Virus record (IMG/VR): IMGVR_UViG_3300020166_000139
Location: 1 to 20,658 of that record
DNA from: a virus
Strand: one strand, 5' to 3'
Length of the DNA: 20,658 nt
Below are positions 14,819 to 20,658 of this stretch, piece by piece. Position 1 is the first letter of the stretch; every line of letters starts with the position of its first letter. The notes below the pieces were generated by a model. The model was not told the DNA's origin. It saw nothing but the letters and a program-made list of their open reading frames with translations, and did not search any database. Position numbers and translations under genes: made by a program.

Positions 14819-15385
14819 ATGGCTTGTACAGCACTAACAAAAGGTAGGGGACTTGACTGTAACAGAATCAGTGGAGGAATTAAGAATGTATATTTTGGTG
14901 TTTACGACCAATTTAGTCCACTTCCTGTTGTAGCTTCAGGAGAAGTAACGGATATTGAAATGGCTTCTAACACCCTGTATAGATATACTACACCATTAGG
15001 AGTAGCTAGTCTTTCAGAAACAATTACAGGAAGTAGAGAAAACGGAACAATTTTTTATACTCCTTCAATAACAGTAATTCTTAACAGACTTACAAAAGAA
15101 GACCAAAATCAAATAAAACTTTTAGGTCAAACTAAATTAATAGTATTTGCAGAGTTGAACGCAACTTTAGCGAATGGACACAATGTGATAGTTGCTTTAG
15201 GAGTAACAAACGGAATGGAACTTAACGCAGGTACTGAAGATAGTGGTGCTGCATTCGGTGACAGAAACGGTTACACTCTTACATTTGACGGTTTAGAAAA
15301 TGAGCCGTTCCCAATGGTTGCAGACTACACTACAGACCCATTTGATAATTCAGCGTTCACAATGGGAACAATAGTTACTTCTTAA
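14819..15385 (+). CDS. Probable major tail tube protein
   Basis: A 188-residue beta-rich protein. It begins ACTALTKGRGLDCNRISGGI (residues 2-21) and contains a SLSETITGSRENGTIFYTPSITVIL strand pair (about 65-89), LTKEDQNQIKLLGQTKLIVFAEL (about 92-114), and a C-terminal GAAFGDRNGYTLTFDGLENEPFPMV (about 143-167). The N-terminal cysteine/glycine segment, the GTIFY-like strand and the final TLTFDGLE strand resemble tail tube proteins of Bacteroidota phages, which form the hexameric tube. Its separate ribosome-binding region after the capsid hairpin fits an abundant structural product. It could alternatively be another abundant virion protein. Confidence 0.6.
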   Translation: MACTALTKGRGLDCNRISGGIKNVYFGVYDQFSPLPVVASGEVTDIEMASNTLYRYTTPLGVASLSETITGSRENGTIFYTPSITVILNRLTKEDQNQIKLLGQTKLIVFAELNATLANGHNVIVALGVTNGMELNAGTEDSGAAFGDRNGYTLTFDGLENEPFPMVADYTTDPFDNSAFTMGTIVTS

Positions 15386-15391
15386 TCAGTA

Positions 15392-15405
15392 TTCTTTTAT
15401 ATATT
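15392..15405 (+). promoter_or_regulatory. Late promoter-like element, variant copy 6 (before structured RNA)
   Basis: TTCTTTTATATATT differs from copy 2 (TTCTATTATATATT) by one base. It lies seven bases after the tail tube stop and, unlike all the others, is not followed by a protein gene but by the structured 15406-15530 interval. Confidence 0.45.
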
Positions 15406-15530
15406 TCTTGAATGGGGTGGCTTAGTGGCTACCCTTTTCTATTAGTCTAGTGAAGGTGTTACAGCTTGTCTGTATATAGGAAACTAGCGTTCACTATGGG
15501 TTAAAGGGTGCTTCGGCATCCTTTTTCTCT
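15406..15530 (+). ncRNA. Candidate structured phage small RNA
   Basis: No protein frame fits the 184-base gap 15386-15569. It contains three structural units in order. Hairpin 1: GGGTGGC (15415-15421) pairs with GCTACCC (15428-15434), with one G-U pair and a TTTTC tail. Nested stem: TAGTGAA (15448-15454) pairs with TTCACTA (15490-15496) and encloses a small TACAG/CTGTA hairpin (15460-15464 with 15470-15474). Last comes a terminator stem at 15503-15524. A promoter-like element precedes it. If transcription starts just after that element, the RNA would be about 115-125 bases. The interval is visibly richer in G and C than its surroundings. The alternative is a tandem-terminator spacer between transcription units. 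Confidence 0.5.
15503..15530 (+). terminator. Intrinsic terminator with UUCG tetraloop
   Basis: AAAGGGTGC (15503-15511) pairs with GCATCCTTT (15516-15524), nine pairs with one G-U, closed by the extra-stable C(UUCG)G loop and followed by a T-rich tail to about 15530. It is a classic Rho-independent terminator. It lies 25 bases upstream of promoter-like element copy 5, marking a transcription-unit boundary. Confidence 0.85.
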
Positions 15531-15555
15531 TACTAACCAAACAAATTCAACTTTT

Positions 15556-15569
15556 TTCTATTATATAAT
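15556..15569 (+). promoter_or_regulatory. Late promoter-like element, copy 5 (abutting an ATG)
   Basis: Exact consensus TTCTATTATATAAT preceded by TTTT, directly followed by the ATG at 15570 with no spacer. It follows the UUCG terminator, so a new transcription start in this spot is needed, which supports promoter function. Confidence 0.65.
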
Positions 15570-16055
15570 ATGATACAAGCAATTACTGCAACAAACTTTA
15601 CAGCATATATATCAACTGAAGACAATCGCATAAATACTTCTGTTGCTAAGACGCAGATAAGACACTTAGTAAAGTTCATAAACGATATGGATGGAAGTGT
15701 AGAGTACGCTTACCCTACTGAACAAATAAACAATAGATATACGCAAATGGGATTCACTTACAGAGCTGATTTGGAAGGTTTAGACTTATATGACGCTGAA
15801 GTTCATTTATTACCTGCGGGATATTGGAAGTATGAAGTTTACGAAGTAAGTTGGGTTGGAACAGTTACTTTAGATGAAAATCACGCACCTTCTACAGAAA
15901 CTGAAGTGTTACACCCTGCTGCAAATGTTGGAATAGTACAAGGGTTAGTAACTAAAGGAAAAATGTATCTAGCAGAAAAAGACGGAACAGAACAAGTTCA
16001 ATACACACAATACCCTGAAACTTCAGGAACTAATTATATATATTACGGACAATAA
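15570..16055 (+). CDS. Virion structural protein (161 aa)
   Basis: A 161-residue beta-rich protein opening the transcription unit after the terminator. Parts that look structured are the start MIQAITATNFTAYISTEDN, RHLVKFINDMDGSVEYAYPT (about residues 31-50), RYTQMGFTYRADLEGLDLYDAEVHLLPAGYWKYEVYEVSWV (about 56-96) and a C-terminal strand pair LVTKGKMYLAEKDGTEQVQY. The GYWKYEVYE strand after a leucine/alanine-rich turn is a recurrent pattern in phage virion proteins of this host group. The next in-frame ATG is 40 codons in, so 15570 is the start despite the adjoining promoter-like element. Role in the particle unknown; tail or head decoration are options. Confidence 0.5.
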   Translation: MIQAITATNFTAYISTEDNRINTSVAKTQIRHLVKFINDMDGSVEYAYPTEQINNRYTQMGFTYRADLEGLDLYDAEVHLLPAGYWKYEVYEVSWVGTVTLDENHAPSTETEVLHPAANVGIVQGLVTKGKMYLAEKDGTEQVQYTQYPETSGTNYIYYGQ

Positions 16056-16066
16056 AATAAAAAAAA

Positions 16067-16351
16067 ATGGCAATAGACAATGTACAACAATTATTAACAG
16101 AGCAACTAGGAAAAAATAGATGTGATGTAATATCAACAACAGCAATGACAAGCAAAGATTATTATGCAGTATTCTTTCCTGTAGAGAGCGTAGTAGCTTC
16201 AATAGTGGCTTCTAACGTACAAACAGGTACAGGTAGTGCAATAGCTAACCTGCACACAACTTTCGCAGCAGGAACGACTTTATTCTTAAATGTAACGGCT
16301 ATCACTTTGACTAGTGGAGTTGCTATCTGTTACTATGACCAAGTAATATAA
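16067..16351 (+). CDS. Small virion-type protein (94 aa)
   Basis: A 94-residue, Ala/Thr/Val-rich, beta-predicted protein. The N-terminus is a short helix (NVQQLLTEQLGKN), the rest alternating strands: YYAVFFPVESVVASIVASNV (about residues 32-51), GTTLFLNVTAITLTSGVAICYY (about 69-90). Cys19 and Cys88 are single. It starts after a run of A (AAAAAAATGG) and its stop overlaps the next small gene (TAATG, 16349-16353). The sequence resembles small trimeric-type structural domains in phage particles, but no family is recognised. Confidence 0.5.
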   Translation: MAIDNVQQLLTEQLGKNRCDVISTTAMTSKDYYAVFFPVESVVASIVASNVQTGTGSAIANLHTTFAAGTTLFLNVTAITLTSGVAICYYDQVI

Positions 16352-16518
16352 TGAAGTTAGCACTAGGAATGTCTTTACCTTCTAGTAATAAAGGAGGATT
16401 AACACCTGTACAAAAGCAAGTAAATGACTTTAAGGTTAGGGTTGTTGCTGATGGAGGTGTATTTGAAGCTAAGGCTTGTTTAGAAGCACAATTAACAATT
16501 TTAAGTAATATACAATGA
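16351..16518 (+). CDS. Small hypothetical protein (55 aa) before the fibre gene
   Basis: The ATG at 16351 overlaps the upstream stop (TAATG), and the 55-codon frame ends at TGA 16516-16518, overlapping the next ATG by ATGA (16515-16518). It begins MKLALGMSLPSSNKGGLTP, continues QKQVNDFKVRVVADGG (about residues 21-36), then FEAKACLEAQLTIL. The RVVADGGVFEAKACL segment resembles a short motif seen at the start of, or next to, phage fibre proteins. Fully coupled on both sides, it is very probably translated. Role unknown. Confidence 0.6.
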   Translation: MKLALGMSLPSSNKGGLTPVQKQVNDFKVRVVADGGVFEAKACLEAQLTILSNIQ

Positions 16519-17690
16519 GTTTATTAGATGATGTAAGTATTGTAGTAACTCCTAATGGATATAAGGCAGGAGAATTGTATGCAGTTAAACCTAATAATGG
16601 AGACGCAGATATGGATGTTACTAGAGCAACTGATGCTACAAGAGTAGATGAGAATGGTTTAATTAAAAAACTTGGAGCAAACGTACCTCGTATAGACTAC
16701 ACAGGAGGAGGTTGTCCACATATATTAGCAGAGCCACAGAGGACTAATATTGTTACTTATAGTGAAACTTATGGTTCAGGTACTTTTTTTATTGGAACTT
16801 CAGGTTCTACGATTGACAATACAACAAACATTTCTCCAAGTGGAGATGCTAATGCAACACAATTAACGAGCACAGGTGCAGGTAAATTACAGTCAGGAGG
16901 ATTAGGTTTAACTCAAAATACAGATTATGTACTTTCTTTTTATGCTAAAAATGTAGATGCTACGCTTGTTAATAGCAGGGTTTTAGGTCTAGGAGGTAGT
17001 GGAGGGACTAATTTAACATCAGTAGATTACACAAGTCAATTAAGTACTACGGAATGGACGAGAATTACACATACATTTAATACAGGTACAAATACTACAA
17101 TTTATGTATATTTATCAAGTGCTTTAAATAGTGGAGGTACTATACAATTATGGGGAGCACAATTAGAAGAAGGCTCTTACGCAACATCATACATTCCAAC
17201 ATCAGGAAGTACAGTTACAAGAAACCAAGACATCTTCACAAGAGATGGTATAGGTAGTTTGATTAATAGTACAGAAGGGGTTTTGTTTGTAGAGATGGCT
17301 GCTTTACAAACTACAAATACTAATACAGAGTATTTAGTTATGTCTGATGGGAGTTATGCTAATAACAGTATTATGTTTCAATTAAGAAGTGGGGCTAACC
17401 AATTAGCAGTTTGGGGATATAGTGGTGGTGTTTATCAAATTGCTGAAATAATTACTTTAACAGACATAACTGATTTTAATAAAATAGCAATTAAATGGAA
17501 AGTAAATGATTTTGAAGTTTTTATCAATGGTTCTTCAGTTTATTCTTTAGGTACATATACAGCACCAACAGGATTAGATAGAATAGAATTTTCAAGAAAT
17601 GGCTCGTCTCTTTTCTACGGTAAAGTAAAACAACTACAAGTATATACCACAGCACTCTCAGATGACCAAATAAAGCAAATAACTCAGTAA
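16515..17690 (+). CDS. Tail fibre-like adhesin with jelly-roll and LamG-like domains
   Basis: A 391-residue protein. Residues 1-70 form a head domain with VTRATDATRVDENGLIKKLG (about 34-53) and PRIDYTGGGCPHILAEPQRTN (about 58-78), a combination common in phage tail or virion adhesins. Residues about 80-225 are a carbohydrate-binding-like jelly roll (DANATQLTSTGAG, TDYVLSFYAKNVD, WTRITHTFNTG, IQLWGAQLEEGSYATSYIPT). Residues about 240-391 look like a concanavalin/LamG-type sandwich (GVLFVEMAALQ, NKIAIKWKVNDFEVFINGSSVYSL, GKVKQLQVYTTALSDDQIKQIT). It probably recognises glycans on the host. The domain calls are by pattern. The next gene starts one base after the stop. Confidence 0.65.
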   Translation: MSLLDDVSIVVTPNGYKAGELYAVKPNNGDADMDVTRATDATRVDENGLIKKLGANVPRIDYTGGGCPHILAEPQRTNIVTYSETYGSGTFFIGTSGSTIDNTTNISPSGDANATQLTSTGAGKLQSGGLGLTQNTDYVLSFYAKNVDATLVNSRVLGLGGSGGTNLTSVDYTSQLSTTEWTRITHTFNTGTNTTIYVYLSSALNSGGTIQLWGAQLEEGSYATSYIPTSGSTVTRNQDIFTRDGIGSLINSTEGVLFVEMAALQTTNTNTEYLVMSDGSYANNSIMFQLRSGANQLAVWGYSGGVYQIAEIITLTDITDFNKIAIKWKVNDFEVFINGSSVYSLGTYTAPTGLDRIEFSRNGSSLFYGKVKQLQVYTTALSDDQIKQITQ

Positions 17691-17691
17691 T

Positions 17692-18051
17692 ATGAATATA
17701 TATAAATTACAATACGAAACAAAAGCAGAGGGAGATGCTGACTTACTTGCTAAAGGTACTTACGAAGTAATAACTGAAGAAGGAGTTACTCAAGATGTTT
17801 ACAGAAATGGTACACAGGCTATCGTGTATCTTGGTAAAATAGTAGAAGTACCTGCAACTTATGATAAAGATGGTAAAGAATTAACTCCTCCTATTTATTA
17901 TGATGGAGTATTTTACGACCTAATGACTACAGAAGAATATGATTTTGGAATACACGAGTTATTTCCTGTAAATTGTGTACATTCGTTCTTAGGTTATGAA
18001 AAGAACGCAGAAGGTACAGATGTAGACCCTGATGAATTAATAATAGAATAA
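17692..18051 (+). CDS. Small protein after the fibre gene (119 aa)
   Basis: A 119-residue acidic protein, starting one base after the fibre stop. An N-terminal helix (KAEGDADLLAKGTYEV) is followed by beta strands (DVYRNGTQAIVYLGKIVEVPATYD, about 36-59; GKELTPPIYYDGVFYDLMT) and a C-terminal EEYDFGIHELFPVNCVHSFLGY (about 81-102). It is always tempting to call the gene after a fibre a fibre chaperone, and that is possible, but no chaperone family motif is visible. A virion role is equally likely. Confidence 0.5.
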   Translation: MNIYKLQYETKAEGDADLLAKGTYEVITEEGVTQDVYRNGTQAIVYLGKIVEVPATYDKDGKELTPPIYYDGVFYDLMTTEEYDFGIHELFPVNCVHSFLGYEKNAEGTDVDPDELIIE

Positions 18052-18052
18052 A

Positions 18053-19924
18053 ATGGATAAAATACTTAGTATAAACTTAGAAACATCAACAGCTCCAATA
18101 GTACAAGAAGTAAGAGGACGTGATTACATAGAGTACGGAACGGAAGATTGGAAAAACCTCTATCCTCAGTTCTTGATTGACCTTTACTACAATTCTAGTA
18201 CACACGCTGCAATTATCAATCAGACTGCTGAAATGATAGCAGGTGAAGACTTAGTATGTGAAGAAGATGATACTAATTTAGAAAGTTACGTTAAGCTTAA
18301 GAAGTTTCTAAGACACGCTAATTCTAACGAAAGTTTACACCAAGTAATTAAAAAAGTTGCTTTTGATTTTAAGCTTCAGGGAGGGTACGCAATACACGTT
18401 GTTTTTAATAGAGAAAGAACAGAAATCGTAGAGCTGTATCACGTACCTGTAGAGCGTGTAAGAGCAGGAAGACCAAATGCAATGGGTAAGGTTGATACTT
18501 ACTATATAAGTGCTGATTGGGGAAACACTAGAACGAATAAACCCTATCCTGTACCTGCTTTTAATGTGAACGACAGGACTTCAGGAAGTCAGTTAATTTA
18601 CTCAGGTTCGTACAGTCCTAATATGGACGTTTATTACACTCCTGACTACATAGCAGGTTGTAATTGGGCTTTAGTAGACCAAAAGGTAGCGGAGTTCCAC
18701 CTTAACAATATAGAGAATGGATTCGCAGGCTCGTATTTTGTAAGTTTCGCTAATGGTATACCAACATCTGAGGAAAGAAGACAGATAGAACAAAGCTTAG
18801 TAGATAAATTTACAGGAGCTTCTAATAGTGGTAAATTTGTATTGACGTTCTCAGATGATAAGACAAGAGTACCTGAAATAACTCCTATTAGTGTTTCTGA
18901 CGCAGACAAGCAATACCTAGCATTACAAGAACTTTTAGTTTCAAATATTTGTGCAGCACATAGAATTACATCTAAGACTTTAATGGGTATTGATACAGAT
19001 AATGGTTTTTCAAGTAACGCAGATGAACTTATCAATGCAGCTAATTTTTATCAAAATACAGTAGTAAGAGGATTCCAATTAAATATCCTAAATACTTTAC
19101 AGACTATATTCTCTGTGAACAATATGGATTTACCTGTTGAGTTTGTTCAACTTAAACCAATTACAGTTCAATTTGATTCTAAGACTATTAGAGAAGTAAT
19201 GACAGTTGATGAAATCAGAGCTGACTTAGGACTTGAACCTTTAGGAGATGAAGAAACAGTAGAACAAGATGTAAAACTATCTGAAGTTGAAAAATGTAAT
19301 TGCTCAGAAAAAACAGAGCTAGATTCTTTTATTGAAGAATTTGGTGAGGATATTTCAGAAGATTGGGAATTGATAGAAGAAGAAGTAGTAGACGGAGAGC
19401 ATCAAGACTTTGACTTTGAAAATGAGCTTAACAATATAGCTAATGACAAGACAGAATTAGCATCAACAGGAACTGCTAGACCTAATGCTAGAAGTAAGCA
19501 AGACGGAACAAATAAAGCAGACAATGAATTTTATAAGGTTAGATATGTTTACACTAAAGACAACTTCTTAAGCCAAGAAGGAAGTACTAGAGAATTTTGT
19601 AGTAAAATGATGTCAGCTAGGAAAGTTTACAGAAAAGAAGATATAATACAAATGGGTTCAAGAGCTGTAAATGCAGGTTGGGGACCTCGTGGTGCAGATA
19701 CTTACTCAATTTGGCTTTACAAAGGAGGGGGAAATTGTCATCACTTTTGGTTAAGACAAATCTACAAAACATCTTTAAGAGGTGCTAAAAGTAACATCAA
19801 GCCAAGTGAAGCAATATCTTATACTAAAGCTTTGTCTGAAGGTTTTACATCTGAAAAGAATGACAACCTAGTAGCAAGACCACCAAAAAGAATGAAAAAT
19901 AACGGATTTTTAGAACCAAGATAA
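18053..19924 (+). CDS. Portal protein with C-terminal extension domain
   Basis: A 623-residue protein. Residues 1 to about 400 have a portal layout: THAAIINQTAEMIAGEDLVC (about 50-69), VAFDFKLQGGYAIHVVFNRE (about 103-122), LYHVPVERVRAGR, GCNWALVDQKVAEFHLNNIENGF, SEERRQIEQSLVDKFTGASN, FSSNADELINAANFYQNTVV and VDEIRADLGLEPLGDEE (about 382-398). The portal is the dodecameric DNA channel at one capsid vertex. An acidic linker (about 400-475) leads to a separate domain at about 479-623 with REFC (C516), KVYRKEDI (about 525-531), GWGPRGADTYSIWLYKGGG and CHHFW (562-566). That extension has a Cys and a Cys-His-His pair in the manner of a degenerate MuF/gp7-type head morphogenesis domain. The gene lies after the capsid and fibre genes, not next to the terminase. 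Confidence 0.8.
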   Translation: MDKILSINLETSTAPIVQEVRGRDYIEYGTEDWKNLYPQFLIDLYYNSSTHAAIINQTAEMIAGEDLVCEEDDTNLESYVKLKKFLRHANSNESLHQVIKKVAFDFKLQGGYAIHVVFNRERTEIVELYHVPVERVRAGRPNAMGKVDTYYISADWGNTRTNKPYPVPAFNVNDRTSGSQLIYSGSYSPNMDVYYTPDYIAGCNWALVDQKVAEFHLNNIENGFAGSYFVSFANGIPTSEERRQIEQSLVDKFTGASNSGKFVLTFSDDKTRVPEITPISVSDADKQYLALQELLVSNICAAHRITSKTLMGIDTDNGFSSNADELINAANFYQNTVVRGFQLNILNTLQTIFSVNNMDLPVEFVQLKPITVQFDSKTIREVMTVDEIRADLGLEPLGDEETVEQDVKLSEVEKCNCSEKTELDSFIEEFGEDISEDWELIEEEVVDGEHQDFDFENELNNIANDKTELASTGTARPNARSKQDGTNKADNEFYKVRYVYTKDNFLSQEGSTREFCSKMMSARKVYRKEDIIQMGSRAVNAGWGPRGADTYSIWLYKGGGNCHHFWLRQIYKTSLRGAKSNIKPSEAISYTKALSEGFTSEKNDNLVARPPKRMKNNGFLEPR

Positions 19925-19926
19925 TT

Positions 19927-20499
19927 ATGGCATACGTACTATTTATATCAGAAGCGAAATTAAAGGACTCTACAGCAATCAATTTGAATGTTGATGTTGA
20001 GCTATTACTTCCTTATGTTCGTCAAGCACAGAAGCTCTATGTAGAAACTAAGCTAGGTACTGACTTGAATCAAAAGCTTAAAGACTTAATTGTAGCAGGA
20101 ACAGTAGGAAACGCAGGAAACGAAGCTTACGCTACTTTACTAAATGACTACATAGGTGATATGTTACCGAATTGGGCGTTCTATCACGCTATCCCTTTTT
20201 TAAGATTTAAGATTGAGAACGGCAATATTTACTCTAAGACTTCAGAAACAGGAACTGCTTTAAGTACAGAAGAAAGCCAACACCTAAGAGAAGAAGTAAG
20301 AAATACAGCTGAATACTACACAGAGAGAATGATTGACTACATTTGCAATAATAATTCTAGTTTCCCTGAATACTCTACAAATACAGGTGCAGATGTGAAC
20401 CCTGATAGAAACGCTTACTATAATGGAATGAACCTTGAAAGACCAACACCACAAGGAACAAAACTTACTTTAAGAAACTTTCTAAATTCATCTGATTAA
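19927..20499 (+). CDS. Head-tail connector/adaptor protein (putative)
   Basis: A 190-residue, mostly helical protein next to the portal. The N-terminus VLFISEAKLKDSTAINLNVDVELLLPYVRQAQKLYVETKLG (about residues 4-44) reads as a strand, then the long helix typical of small connector adaptors. Then come YATLLNDYIGDMLPNWAFYHAIPFL (about 68-92), a KIENGNIYSKTSETGTALSTEE loop and a helix REEVRNTAEYYTERMIDYICN. It resembles the DUF6712-type connector proteins found beside the portal in Bacteroidota phages, which bridge portal and tail. It starts three bases after the portal stop (TTATGG) and its stop overlaps the next ATG (TAATG). Confidence 0.6.
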   Translation: MAYVLFISEAKLKDSTAINLNVDVELLLPYVRQAQKLYVETKLGTDLNQKLKDLIVAGTVGNAGNEAYATLLNDYIGDMLPNWAFYHAIPFLRFKIENGNIYSKTSETGTALSTEESQHLREEVRNTAEYYTERMIDYICNNNSSFPEYSTNTGADVNPDRNAYYNGMNLERPTPQGTKLTLRNFLNSSD

Positions 20500-20636
20500 T
20501 GAAGAAACACTATAAACCTAAACAAAAGAATATAACTAAATTAAAATCGTACTTAAATGCCGATAAGAAAAACAATACAGGAAGTGTCCGAAGTAGCAGT
20601 AGTAAACGGAACTGTCCTAAGCGTAACAACATTTAG
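20499..20636 (+). CDS. Possible small basic protein (45 aa)
   Basis: The ATG at 20499 overlaps the connector stop (TAATG) and a 45-codon frame ends at TAG 20634-20636. It is extremely basic and low in complexity (KKHYKPKQKNITKLKSYL, then NADKKNNTGSVRSSSSKRN). Its last 80 bases are shared with the gene starting at 20557 in another frame, which looks more protein-like there. The coupled start supports translation; the overlap makes the call uncertain. Confidence 0.3.
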   Translation: MKKHYKPKQKNITKLKSYLNADKKNNTGSVRSSSSKRNCPKRNNI

Positions 20637-20658
20637 CAATTTAGAACTAGCTTTAAAG
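20557..20658 (+). CDS. Start of next head-tail gene (partial)
   Basis: The ATG at 20557 opens a frame that runs out of the window after 34 codons: MPIRKTIQEVSEVAVVNGTV, then LSVTTFSNLELALK. The alternating hydrophobic strand pattern looks like the N-terminus of a small connector or tail completion protein, in keeping with its position after the connector. The frame is incomplete, so length and function are unknown. Confidence 0.45.
   Translation, partial: MPIRKTIQEVSEVAVVNGTVLSVTTFSNLELALK

Noticed and set aside
15437-15444. TTCTATTA inside the structured RNA as another promoter-like element
   Set aside because: Only the first eight bases match and the TATAAT half is missing; it sits in the tail of hairpin 1.
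18646-19035. A 129-codon minus-strand frame inside the portal gene
   Set aside because: Shadow frame with no recognisable features, fully inside a well-supported gene on the other strand.
1-20658. CRISPR arrays, tRNA or rRNA genes, insertion sequences, attachment sites
   Set aside because: No spaced direct repeats, no cloverleaf-like segments, no transposase or integrase motifs and no flanking inverted repeats were seen on reading both strands.

Overview
This window is the late (packaging, tail and head) module of a tailed double-stranded DNA phage or prophage, preceded by a few small early or middle type genes. Every supportable gene lies on the + strand, genes are packed with ATGA/TAATG overlaps, and no host housekeeping gene or integrase is visible. 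The base composition is strongly AT-rich. Most starts lack a Shine-Dalgarno sequence and instead sit behind A/T-rich leaders such as AAAATTATGG. Together with the types of terminase, XkdF-like protease, capsid and tail-assembly chaperone encoded, this points to a Bacteroidota host, most likely a flavobacterium; that host call is inference.

Layout. 1-1966: a non-coding start with a G-rich hairpin, then a chain of overlapping small genes (unknown 66 aa protein; a 58 aa membrane peptide at 334-510; a DUF3310-like protein; a Cys-rich CECGK protein; a NinB-like recombination protein with a GTG start) ending in a beta-class DNA methyltransferase. 2024-3470: small and large terminase; the large subunit has no ATG upstream of its Walker A motif and probably starts at CTG 2268. 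3503-4281: a tail assembly chaperone pair made by a -1 frameshift on a T9 run. 4268-10795: tail-completion-like proteins, large baseplate/tail proteins and a fibre with a YadA-like repeat region. 10805-12337: a short tape measure. 12373-14753: XkdF-like prohead protease, acidic scaffold and major capsid protein. 14819-15385: probable tail tube. 15386-15569: a gene-free spacer that looks like a small structured RNA gene ending in a UUCG-loop terminator. 15570-18051: virion proteins and a second fibre-like adhesin. 18053-20499: a portal with an unusual C-terminal extension, and a head-tail connector. The window ends inside the next gene.

Two features stand out. First, a 14-base element (consensus TTCTATTATATAAT) occurs five times almost unchanged, always directly before a late gene (terS, the chaperone, the protease, the scaffold, the 161 aa virion protein). 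A one-mismatch sixth copy precedes the structured intergenic RNA. It looks like a phage-specific late promoter, but at two genes it directly abuts the ATG, implying leaderless mRNAs or another role. Second, the 15406-15530 interval combines that element, three consecutive stems and a classic terminator, and is the best candidate here for an undescribed phage non-coding RNA.

How the genes work together: the terminase pumps DNA through the portal into a capsid built from the major capsid protein on the acidic scaffold and matured by the protease. The connector, tail tube, chaperones, tape measure and baseplate proteins build the tail, and the fibre and jelly-roll-like domains bind the host surface. 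The presence of a tape measure and G/GT-type chaperones indicates a siphovirus-like (or myovirus) particle; no sheath gene was recognised.
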